33,742 nucleotides of DNA from Bacteroidota bacterium (lineage in GTDB: Bacteria; Bacteroidota; Bacteroidia; Bacteroidales; GCA-2711565). This document shows positions 1-7,503 of the stretch, in pieces. Below the pieces are notes generated by a model. That model saw only the letters and a program-made list of their open reading frames with translations, was not told where the DNA came from and did not search any database. How positions within the stretch are numbered: the stretch's first letter is position 1; each line of letters begins with the position of its first letter. The position numbers and the translations under genes are program-made. Where the stretch lies: assembly GCA_018816945.1 (NCBI GenBank), contig JAHIVC010000051.1, forward strand, positions 1 to 33,742, read 5' to 3'.

Positions 1-103
1 TCTGGAAAAAATATATACCCATTCACCTAGTTTATATCCAAAATATTTGCATATTTGAAATATTTATACATACTGCGAATGGGTGTGCTCATGCTCATGC
101 TGG

Positions 104-237
104 GCACACACAACGGCTATAAAACATTGGCGGGTTCTTACTCGGCTGAAACGTGGGATCTTCCTTCAAGCTTCTCGTCCTGCCTGACTACGAAGTTCGC
201 GGAAAATCCGCCACGTTTCATAGCCAAATCGTTATGC
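104..237 (+). repeat. attC-like imperfect palindrome, left of the two-gene cassette
   Basis: Long imperfect inverted repeat. The left arm carries GGCTAT (115-120), AAAC (122-125) and GGCGG (129-133). The right arm carries CCGCC (208-212), GTTT (215-218) and ATAGCC (220-225), and GTTATGC follows at 231-237. The end motifs (ACACAAC on the left, GTTATGC on the right) are close to the RYYYAAC / GTTRRRY core sites of integron attC elements, and about 134 bp is within the attC size range. No integrase is visible in the window. It could also be a Bacteroidetes palindromic repeat unrelated to integrons. Confidence 0.5.
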
Positions 238-267
238 GCAACATTAATAACTTATAAATTTTGACTT

Positions 268-945
268 ATGCTACAACTATTCAGAAACCAATCAATCAAT
301 GATTTTAGAATTCCTCATAATCCAGATGAGATTAGAAAACGTATTAAGATTGTCGTAATTGATGATGATGAAGCAAGCTTTCCGACTAATCTATTAAGTA
401 CTAGTGGTTATACGATAGAATGGTGGGATAAGGTTGATGATAGAAACCTAGAAAGACTTGAGAAGAATCATTTTGACATCATAATATTAGATATTAATGA
501 CATTGCAGCCCCATCTATTTCATCAACTGATGGCATCGGAATTCTTGAGAGAATTAAAGAAGTAAATCCTGCTCAAATAGTTGTTGCATTTTCCGGACAA
601 GAGTTTAATATAGACAAAACACATTTCTTCAAGAAAGCTGATGATACACTGAGCAAACCCGTTGATTTCATAAAAGCAAAAAACTTAATAGATAGAATTA
701 TAGATCAGAAAATTACCCTCATATACTTCTGGAGTTCTTTGAATGGATACTTAATGAAAGAGGGAGTAAAAACCAAACAAATTAAACGCGTTGAGAAAGA
801 ATTAATATCTGCGATAAAGAATCAAAGATCTGTTGATTATAATTTAATTGGAGGAAAAATTCTTAAAGGCGTTGAAATAAGTTCAAAGGTTATATTCTTA
901 ATCAAAAAATTTTTATCAATCGTTGGTTTTGTAGCAGCAGCTTAA
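268..945 (+). CDS. Receiver-domain (REC) protein without DNA-binding output domain
   Basis: The 225-residue protein has a CheY-like receiver at about residues 27-150. An acidic patch D32-D33-D34 follows the first hydrophobic strand. The likely phospho-acceptor is D75 at the end of the IIILD strand. S109 stands where the conserved Ser/Thr is expected, and K130-P131 form the usual Lys-Pro. All residues needed for phosphorylation therefore appear present. No HTH follows; residues 151-225 are a lysine-rich helical region ending in a hydrophobic stretch (about 207-225, ending VAAA) that may bind membrane. The next gene starts 1 nt after its stop, so the two are almost certainly co-translated and the ATPase is the probable partner. 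The DNA looks more AT-rich than the genes from 6.1 kb on, and attC-like palindromes flank the pair. The receiver assignment is firm; the output is unknown. Confidence 0.75.
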   Translation: MLQLFRNQSINDFRIPHNPDEIRKRIKIVVIDDDEASFPTNLLSTSGYTIEWWDKVDDRNLERLEKNHFDIIILDINDIAAPSISSTDGIGILERIKEVNPAQIVVAFSGQEFNIDKTHFFKKADDTLSKPVDFIKAKNLIDRIIDQKITLIYFWSSLNGYLMKEGVKTKQIKRVEKELISAIKNQRSVDYNLIGGKILKGVEISSKVIFLIKKFLSIVGFVAAA

Positions 946-946
946 T

Positions 947-2029
947 ATGGATAATGTTATAGAAAAAATTAATAGATTGGTACCTTATCCCTTTTTTGAC
1001 GAAAAAGGTAAGATTAATAATGGGTGTATTATAAAAACTCCAATAGAATGTACAAGGTGTAATAAAGAATGTTACAAATCGCTTTCAAAAAGTCGGAATA
1101 AGATTTACTACTGCTCTTTAGGTTTCAACAGTTATAAAGTTGATTTTAAAAATTTCAATCTCATATTATTTGGGATTCTAATTAAGGGTCAGATGGGGAA
1201 GTTGCCCAGAAAACAAAAAAAGAATTTAAATGGACTATTTATTGATATTAGTGAATTAGAAAATTGGGAAATTAGAACTCAAGAATTAATAAATGAAATA
1301 ACTCAATTTACAGACCAAAAAATTCAAGATAACTTCTCATTATTTCATGACATCATCCCAACTATTTCTTTAATTTTCAGAACATTAGAATCTTTAATCA
1401 ATAAAGTAGATGGTGATACATTTGAAAAGAAAGTCGAAAATGCAGATTACAAATTAAGGACTCTATATCATGCTATAGATTTGTTAGAAAATCGTTTAAA
1501 AATCATGCCATTAATTGGTAATCCAGAATCAGCAAAATTTGGTCAAGTCACTAAATGCTACCCATACAAAATGTTTGACAAAGTATGTAGACTATTTACT
1601 GAAACAGCAAATAGAAAAAACGTCAAACTGAATCTTCATAGTGATGATTATGTAACCGCTGAATCAATGGTATATGACTCCTTTATGACATTACCCTTTC
1701 TTTTGATAGAAAACGCCATTAAATATTCAAAAAACAATAATACAGTTGATATATATATCCAACAAATTAATGAAACTATTAAAATAACTGTGTCATCATT
1801 TGGCCCAATTGTTAAAAAAGAAAATATTCATAAGATTTTCGAAAAAGGATTTAAGGATCCGAATGCCCAAAAGTTTTCTTCTAAAGGGAGTGGCATTGGT
1901 CTTTATCTCGCGGATATTGTAGCTAAAGCACACAATATAATTATATCTTATAAATGTAAGAATGAAGGCATTATTGAAAATGAAATCGAAATGGGAACTA
2001 ATAAGTTCTCAATTATATTAAATTTATAA
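947..2029 (+). CDS. Histidine-kinase-like ATPase with N-terminal Cys cluster and divergent G1 box
   Basis: The 360-residue protein has no predicted membrane segment or signal peptide. Residues 27-60 hold C27, C35, C38, C42 and C56, followed by a hydrophobic strand (about 71-81). This resembles the small cysteine-rich sensory domains (PocR-like) of some kinases and could bind metal or sense redox; that is inference. H134-D135 with P138 resembles an H-box in a helical DHp-like region (about 125-185). The C-terminal HATPase_c fold shows an N-box (E255-N256, then KYS), an F-box-like IFEKGF (297-302) and a good G2 box GSGIGLYL (314-321). The G1 box reads SSFGPIV at about 283-289, without the usual adenine-contacting Asp, so ATP binding or kinase activity may be altered. 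It probably acts with the receiver protein encoded 1 nt upstream. Confidence 0.7.
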   Translation: MDNVIEKINRLVPYPFFDEKGKINNGCIIKTPIECTRCNKECYKSLSKSRNKIYYCSLGFNSYKVDFKNFNLILFGILIKGQMGKLPRKQKKNLNGLFIDISELENWEIRTQELINEITQFTDQKIQDNFSLFHDIIPTISLIFRTLESLINKVDGDTFEKKVENADYKLRTLYHAIDLLENRLKIMPLIGNPESAKFGQVTKCYPYKMFDKVCRLFTETANRKNVKLNLHSDDYVTAESMVYDSFMTLPFLLIENAIKYSKNNNTVDIYIQQINETIKITVSSFGPIVKKENIHKIFEKGFKDPNAQKFSSKGSGIGLYLADIVAKAHNIIISYKCKNEGIIENEIEMGTNKFSIILNL

Positions 2030-2036
2030 ATGCAGT

Positions 2037-2169
2037 GCATAACAACGGCTCATAGTGCATGGCGCTTAAGTCGGTTAATAAACAGCACGGTTTTCGTGTT
2101 GTTTCCTGTCTTTTTGGGGACATGAAAGCATGCTCGTCGCCAAGGTGCGATTACTCACTATCATTGTAA
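2037..2169 (+). repeat. attC-like imperfect palindrome, right of the two-gene cassette
   Basis: Begins with GCATAAC (2037-2043), the exact reverse complement of the GTTATGC that ends the left element. Arms: ACAA 2042-2045 with TTGT 2164-2167, ATAGTG 2052-2057 with CACTAT 2156-2161, and GGCG 2061-2064 with CGCC 2138-2141. The right arm is less perfect than that of the 104-237 copy. The left arms of both copies share a CAACGGCT..ATA..CAT(T)GGCG pattern, so they look like one family at nearly equal size (133-134 bp). Confidence 0.45.
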
Positions 2170-2262
2170 TCCTGAGCAATTGTTAAAAACCAGTTAAAGT
2201 GGCCTGCTTGCTGCAAAAAGAAAGAAAAAAACATGAACAGCTCACGTACAACAGCAATTTAA

Positions 2263-2270
2263 TACATTTG
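2263..2270 (+). promoter_or_regulatory. Candidate -7 element for the restriction-modification gene
   Basis: TACATTTG fits the Bacteroidetes TAnnTTTG motif and lies 25 nt before the start codon at 2296. No TTG was found at the expected 17-23 nt upstream, so the match is partial. Confidence 0.35.
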
Positions 2271-2295
2271 TAGTTATTTGAAACGGATTTGAAAA

Positions 2296-5200
2296 ATGAC
2301 AATTGAACAATACATAGACAACATAAACAAACGCTACAAATTAGGCAATGCGACTGAACACACGTTTCGTGGAGATTTGCAACAACTGATCGAGAGTTTA
2401 GTGCCAACAATTCGGGCGACGAACGAACCGAAAAGACAGAGCTGTGGAGCTCCTGATTACATTTTGACAAAAAAGGATATTCCCGTTGGATTTATTGAAG
2501 CAAAAGATATTGGCGACAAAGACCTTGAAGGAGCGAAGAAAACAGGAAATAAAGAACAATTCGACAGATACAAAGCATCGTTAAACAACCTGATTTTTAC
2601 CGATTATCTCGATTTTCATTTATATCGTGAAGGTGAATTTGTAACCAAAATTGCAATTGGAGAAGTTACCGAAAAAGGGATAAAGCCTGTAACAGAGAAT
2701 TTTGAGCGATTTGAAAATCTGATTAAAGACTTTTGCACCCACATCGGGCAAACTATAAAAAGCAGTAAAAAACTTGCCGAAATGATGGCGGGCAAAGCCC
2801 GCCTTCTTTCTGAAGTGATTGAAAAGGCACTCACGAGTGATGAAACCAACAGTGAAGATAGCACGCTGAAAGACCAAATGCACGCCTTTAAGCAAATTCT
2901 GATACATGATATTACACCCAAAGGATTTGCAGATGTGTACGCTCAAACTATCGCTTACGGAATGTTTGCGGCTCGTTCGCACGATGCCACTTTGCCAACC
3001 TTTAGCCGACAGGAAGCATACGAACTCATACCAAAATCAAATCCATTTCTTAAGAAACTGTTTGGCTATATTGCTGGCTTAGAGGTTGACGACCGCATAA
3101 AATGGATTGTTGACGATTTGGTAAATATTTTCCTTGCGTGCAACGTAGATGAGATTTTGAAAAACTACGGCAAAAGCACGAAAATGGAAGACCCGATAAT
3201 CCATTTTTACGAAACATTCCTGAGCGAATACGACCCAAAATTACGTAAAGCCCGTGGCGTTTGGTACACACCAGCGCCCGTTGTAAGCTTTATTGTACGT
3301 GCCGTTGACGATATTTTAAAAACCGAATTTGATTTGCCTCAAGGACTTGCCGACACAAGCAAAACCAAGATTAAAACTAACGTGCAGGGCAGCAATAAGC
3401 TATTTGAGCAGGAAGTACACCGTGTTCAAATACTCGACCCAGCCACAGGAACAGGAACTTTTTTAGCTGAAGTAATTAAACTCATTCACAAAAAGTTTGA
3501 AGGACAGCAAGGCATTTGGAGCAATTATGTAGAAGCTCATTTGTTGCCACGCTTGAACGGTTTTGAGTTGCTCATGGCAAGCTATGCAATGGCACACTTG
3601 AAACTTGATTTGTTATTAACCGAAACGGGATATAAACCGACATCAAACCAGCGTTTTAGGGTTTACCTTACTAACAGTTTAGAAGAACACCACCAAGATA
3701 CAGGAACGCTATTTGCCAATTGGTTAAGTACCGAAGCCAACGAAGCCAATCACATAAAAAGAGATACGCCTGTAATGTGTGTTATTGGTAATCCGCCTTA
3801 TGCTGTAAGTAGCACAAATAAAGGTGAGTGGATTCAAAACCTTATAGCGGATTATAAAAAGGATTTAAACGAGCGAAAAATTAACCTTGATGATGATTAT
3901 ATAAAATTCATTAGATATGGTCAGCATTACATTGACAAAAATGGTAGTGGAATTTTAGCTTATATTTCTAACAATAGCTTTATTGATGGAATTACACATC
4001 GCCAAATGCGGAAAAGTTTATTAGAAAGTTTTGATAAAGTTTACATACTAGATTTGCATGGAAATGCTAAAAAGAATGAAATATGTGCTGATGGAAGTCC
4101 TGACCAAAATGTATTTGATATAATGCAAGGTGTTTCAATAAACATCTTTGTTAAAAATGGTAATAAGAAGAAAACAGAATTAGGACAATTATTTCATGCT
4201 GAATTGCAGGGAAAAAGAGAATTTAAATATGAAAACTTGCTAAATTCATCTATTTCAAAAATTAATTGGAACCGATTAGCATACACAACGCCTTACAGAT
4301 TTTTTGTTCCCAAAGATTTTAATTTAGAGTCTCAATATAATAAGGGTTTTAGAGTTAATGAATTATTGTTACTGAACTCTAATGGTATTGAGACAAAGTG
4401 CGATTCTTTGGCTATTCATTTTGATAAAAAATCGCTAAATAATATCATCGATGATTTTAAAAAAGAGGATGTTAAAACTCTAAAATTAAAGTACAAAGAA
4501 AAAGAAGATTCAAGTGGTTGGAATTTCCAAAAAGCAAAAGAAAGTATTCTATCCGATGTTTTTTATCAACAACAAATACATTATCGTCCGTTTGATGTTA
4601 GAGAAACTATAATTACTAAAAATTCTGGTGGCTTTATTGGTCGGTCAAGATTTGAAGTAATGAAACATTTCCTTCATTCGAATATTGGTTTAATTATTCC
4701 AAGGCAAACTACTCAAGATTATCGACATAGTTTTATAACTAGCAAAATTATTGAAGGTAATATTACTGCAAGTGCAAAGTTATTTGGTACAGGTTGTCTA
4801 TTTCCACTCTATATTTATCCCGATATTAAAGGACAACAAACTATTGGTCATACTGAAGAAAGAACGCCCAACCTAAACCCTGAAATTGTAAAGCAAATAG
4901 CCGCTAAATTGGGATTAGCTTTTACCAACGAAAAAGAAACACCCGAAAATACCTTTGCTCCTATTGACATTTTAGATTACATCTATGCTGTTTTACATTC
5001 ACCAACATATAGAGAAAAGTACAAGGAATTTTTAAAAATAGATTTTCCAAGAGTGCCATATCCAAAGAACAAAGAATCATTCTGGCAATTGGTAAAGTTT
5101 GGAGGAGAAATAAGACAAATTCATTTATTAGAAAGTCCAACGGTTGATAAATACATTACACAATACCCGATTGATGGCGATAATGTGGTAATCAAACCAC

Positions 5201-5451
5201 GCTTCGACTCTGCTCAGCGTTCGGATGGTAATGGAAAAGTTTACATTAACGATACGCAATATTTTGACAATGTTCCAGAAATAGCTTGGAACTTTTATAT
5301 TGGAGGTTATCAGCCAGCCCAAAAATGGCTTAAAGACCGAAAAGACAGGAAATTGGAATTTGAGGATATTTTGCACTATCAGAAAATAATTGTTGCCCTT
5401 TCGGAAACAGACAGATTAATGAAAGAAATTGATAAAATTGAGATAAACTAA
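2296..5451 (+). CDS. Type IIG/ISP-like restriction-modification enzyme (fused nuclease and N6-adenine methyltransferase)
   Basis: Single 1051-residue protein combining cleavage, methylation and specificity. The N-terminus has a PD-(D/E)xK-type nuclease signature: PD at 53-54, then E68-A-K70 in FIEAK. A helical region follows, with GVWYTP at about 321-326. The SAM-binding motif I DPATGTGTF is at 381-389. The catalytic motif IV NPPY at 499-502 is typical of N6-adenine methyltransferases. The C-terminal third should be the target-recognition part; it contains the family-type VYINDTQYF and WKDRK-like segments near the end. Enzymes of this kind restrict unmodified foreign DNA and protect the host by methylating the same site. 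No separate S or R subunit is nearby. About 7-8 residues near 969-976 (DSAQRSD) look like an in-frame insertion of a dispersed repeat. The gene appears intact; the target site cannot be read from sequence. Confidence 0.88.
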   Translation: MTIEQYIDNINKRYKLGNATEHTFRGDLQQLIESLVPTIRATNEPKRQSCGAPDYILTKKDIPVGFIEAKDIGDKDLEGAKKTGNKEQFDRYKASLNNLIFTDYLDFHLYREGEFVTKIAIGEVTEKGIKPVTENFERFENLIKDFCTHIGQTIKSSKKLAEMMAGKARLLSEVIEKALTSDETNSEDSTLKDQMHAFKQILIHDITPKGFADVYAQTIAYGMFAARSHDATLPTFSRQEAYELIPKSNPFLKKLFGYIAGLEVDDRIKWIVDDLVNIFLACNVDEILKNYGKSTKMEDPIIHFYETFLSEYDPKLRKARGVWYTPAPVVSFIVRAVDDILKTEFDLPQGLADTSKTKIKTNVQGSNKLFEQEVHRVQILDPATGTGTFLAEVIKLIHKKFEGQQGIWSNYVEAHLLPRLNGFELLMASYAMAHLKLDLLLTETGYKPTSNQRFRVYLTNSLEEHHQDTGTLFANWLSTEANEANHIKRDTPVMCVIGNPPYAVSSTNKGEWIQNLIADYKKDLNERKINLDDDYIKFIRYGQHYIDKNGSGILAYISNNSFIDGITHRQMRKSLLESFDKVYILDLHGNAKKNEICADGSPDQNVFDIMQGVSINIFVKNGNKKKTELGQLFHAELQGKREFKYENLLNSSISKINWNRLAYTTPYRFFVPKDFNLESQYNKGFRVNELLLLNSNGIETKCDSLAIHFDKKSLNNIIDDFKKEDVKTLKLKYKEKEDSSGWNFQKAKESILSDVFYQQQIHYRPFDVRETIITKNSGGFIGRSRFEVMKHFLHSNIGLIIPRQTTQDYRHSFITSKIIEGNITASAKLFGTGCLFPLYIYPDIKGQQTIGHTEERTPNLNPEIVKQIAAKLGLAFTNEKETPENTFAPIDILDYIYAVLHSPTYREKYKEFLKIDFPRVPYPKNKESFWQLVKFGGEIRQIHLLESPTVDKYITQYPIDGDNVVIKPRFDSAQRSDGNGKVYINDTQYFDNVPEIAWNFYIGGYQPAQKWLKDRKDRKLEFEDILHYQKIIVALSETDRLMKEIDKIEIN

Positions 5452-5475
5452 ACTATCTATACCGAAACTTATATG

Positions 5476-5509
5476 AGGGACAACGTCCCCATCCGGGGAC
5501 GTCGTCCCT
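5476..5509. repeat. A-unit hairpin, copy 1 (loop ATCC)
   Basis: Arms of 15 bases (5476-5490 and 5495-5509) pair with one mismatch around the loop ATCC. Confidence 0.85.
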
Positions 5510-5581
5510 GAAGCTCTACAGACCAGCTCTTGCCCGCCGTTTTTTCAGGCCTGCCCAACTTCAAAAATGACAAATACAAGC

Positions 5582-5658
5582 TGTCATTTCGATCCCGCTA
5601 CAAGCGGGAGAGAAATCTCAATCCATAAAGGGGATTCCTCTCTTCGTTCGGAATGACA
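5582..5658. repeat. B-unit palindrome, copy 1 (MITE/REP-like)
   Basis: Starts TGTCATTTCGA and ends TTCGGAATGACA, an inverted terminal pair. Inside are nested inverted repeats (CCCGCT/AGCGGG). I recall similar TGTCATTTCGA elements from many Bacteroidetes genomes. No coding capacity. Confidence 0.7.
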
Positions 5659-5706
5659 AACGAATGCTTCGATATGCTTCGCAATCAGGGTGCAGAACCC
5701 AATATG

Positions 5707-5740
5707 AGGGACAACGTCCCCATCCGGGGACGTCGTCCCT
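5707..5740. repeat. A-unit hairpin, copy 2 (loop ATCC)
   Basis: Same 34-nt hairpin as copy 1, in the same loop orientation. Confidence 0.85.
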
Positions 5741-5807
5741 GAAACTCTACAGACCCGCGCTTGCCCGCCGTTTTTTCAGGCCTGCCCAATTTCAAAAATG
5801 AAGTACT

Positions 5808-5890
5808 TGTCATTTCGATCCCGCTACAAGCGGGAGAGAAATCTCTTTTTAGGATTGAGATTCCTCCTCATTTCATTCGTCGGAATGACA
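5808..5890. repeat. B-unit palindrome, copy 2 (MITE/REP-like)
   Basis: Same termini and core as copy 1, with a different, slightly longer central segment. The two copies have therefore diverged in the middle only. Confidence 0.7.
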
Positions 5891-5927
5891 AACGAATGCT
5901 TCGATATGCTTCGCGATCAGGAGTATG

Positions 5928-5961
5928 AGGGACAACGTCCCCGGATGGGGACGTCGTCCCT
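5928..5961. repeat. A-unit hairpin, copy 3 (loop GGAT, inverted)
   Basis: Arms 5928-5942 and 5947-5961 are identical to copies 1 and 2, but the loop reads GGAT, the reverse complement of ATCC. Confidence 0.85.
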
Positions 5962-6103
5962 GAAGCTCTACAGACCCGCGCTTGCCCGCCGTTTTTTCAG
6001 GCCTACCCAATTTTTTTACCTAAATATTAAATTAATCAATTGGATTTGATTCAGGAAAACAAACTTTATGCATTAAGGGGTGTCACCCATCGTCATTTTT
6101 TCG

Positions 6104-7498
6104 CTATCTACGAAGAAACCCATTCAATTTATCCACACTCTCTTTGGCATCGCCATAAAGCATATCCGTATTTTCTTTGTAGAACAAGGGATTTTGAACT
6201 CCGGCATAACCAACTGCCATAGATCGTTTCATCACGATTACATTGCGGGCATTCCAAACCTGAATTACAGGCATTCCGTAAATCGGGCTGGTTTTATCTT
6301 CCTCTGCACCGGGATTTACTATGTCGTTGGCACCAATTACCATTACAACGTCGGTTTTGGGTAAATCTTCATTAATTTCATCCATTTCCAAAACCAGATC
6401 ATAAGATACATTGGCTTCGGCAAGCAATACATTCATGTGGCCGGGTAAACGACCTGCAACAGGGTGAATTCCAAAGCGGACCTGCTTTCCCGCCTTTTTA
6501 AGGATATCTACCATGTCGTGAACGGGGTACTGTGCTTTAGCTACCGCCATTCCATATCCAGGGACAATTACAATCGATTGGGCATTTTTCAGCATTTCTG
6601 CTGCAGTTTCGTGATCAACAGAGGTCACTTCACCAACCATATCTTCGGCACTGCCATGCATCACTTCTCCAAATCCACCAAAAATAACCGACAGAAAAGA
6701 TCGGTTCATGGCATTGCACATGATGATAGATAGAATTGCCCCTGAGCTACCCACCAAAGCTCCTGTTACTATGAGTAAATCGTTTCCTAACATAAAACCT
6801 GCAGCAGCAGCCGCCCATCCTGAATATGAATTTAGCATTGAAACCACAACAGGCATATCTGCTCCACCTATAGCCATTACCAGCATCACTCCAATGAATA
6901 AGGCAATGGCAGTCATAATCATTAGAAAAGGCAAGCCTTCATTTCCTTCTGCCATGGTAAATAATACACCAAGAACAATGGAGGTGACTACTAAAATAAT
7001 ATTTACGAGATGGCGTCCGGTATATAATAAAGGCTTACTGCGGATCTTTCCGTCAAGTTTTCCCCATGCCACGATTGATCCTGTAAATGTAATTGCACCA
7101 ATGAATACCCCAATGAATACTTCAACAAAATGAATATTATGTTCTGCGCCTTGAAGTAAGTGTGTTTCGGGATCGAGAAATGAACCAAAACCAACCAGGA
7201 CTGCTGCCAATCCGACAAAGCTATGGAGTATGGCGACCAATTGAGGCATGGCTGTCATTTCAACTTTTCGGGCTACAATAATCCCAATCACTGAAGCAAT
7301 GGCGATGGCTACAATAATATAGATATATCCTTCAACCCCGGCTCCAAAAACAGTTGCCAAAATGGCGATAATCATACCTGCAATCCCATAAAAAACACCA
7401 TGTTTGGCCGACTCTTGTGAAGACAAGCCCCCAAGGCTGAGTATAAATAAGATGCTTGCGAATAAATATGCTGCTGTTTGTATTTGTGTAGAGATCAT
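6104..7498 (-). CDS. pntB: NAD(P) transhydrogenase subunit beta
   Basis: The beta subunit of the proton-translocating transhydrogenase carries most of the membrane domain (dII) and the NADP(H)-binding domain (dIII). With PntA it transfers hydride between NADH and NADP+ using the proton gradient. The 464 residues match the E. coli length of about 462. About the first 260 residues are a series of hydrophobic helices, including the highly conserved block [20 protein letters not shown]. The dIII part has [33 protein letters not shown] and a C-terminal [10 protein letters not shown] block, all near-identical to E. coli. The start lies 5 nt after the pntA stop, so the genes form one operon. No T-tract terminator was seen downstream; the repeat array begins about 90 bp away. 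Confidence 0.97.
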   Translation of the reverse strand: MISTQIQTAAYLFASILFILSLGGLSSQESAKHGVFYGIAGMIIAILATVFGAGVEGYIYIIVAIAIASVIGIIVARKVEMTAMPQLVAILHSFVGLAAVLVGFGSFLDPETHLLQGAEHNIHFVEVFIGVFIGAITFTGSIVAWGKLDGKIRSKPLLYTGRHLVNIILVVTSIVLGVLFTMAEGNEGLPFLMIMTAIALFIGVMLVMAIGGADMPVVVSMLNSYSGWAAAAAGFMLGNDLLIVTGALVGSSGAILSIIMCNAMNRSFLSVIFGGFGEVMHGSAEDMVGEVTSVDHETAAEMLKNAQSIVIVPGYGMAVAKAQYPVHDMVDILKKAGKQVRFGIHPVAGRLPGHMNVLLAEANVSYDLVLEMDEINEDLPKTDVVMVIGANDIVNPGAEEDKTSPIYGMPVIQVWNARNVIVMKRSMAVGYAGVQNPLFYKENTDMLYGDAKESVDKLNGFLRR

Positions 7499-7503
7499 TT
7501 TCC

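Larger units (their letters stand above)
5472..6010. repeat. Tandem array of composite palindromic repeats (A-B-A-B-A)
   Basis: About 540 bp of non-coding DNA between the restriction enzyme and pntB. Unit A (about 90-100 bp) starts TATGAGGGAC and includes a 34-nt hairpin and a conserved tail with GCCCGCCG, a T6 run and CAGGCCT. It begins at 5472, 5703 and 5924. Unit B is a palindromic element at 5582-5658 and 5808-5890, followed by a conserved tail (ACGAATGCTTCGATATGCTTCGC). Periods are 231 and 221 bp. ORFs across the array are by-products of the repeats. Confidence 0.85.

Noticed and set aside
55..264. 69-codon ORF at the left end
   Set aside because: It lies across the 104-237 palindrome and has no protein-like features. 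It is explained by the attC-like element.
2183..2470. 95-codon minus-strand ORF over the start of the restriction gene
   Set aside because: It is antisense to the nuclease domain. Its Cys/Ser-rich composition is a frame artefact.
5798..6364. ORFs of 60-94 codons in and after the repeat array
   Set aside because: They read through repeat units or antisense to pntB, with no family resemblance.
6464..7133. Plus-strand ORFs over pntB
   Set aside because: Antisense shadows of a very strongly conserved gene.
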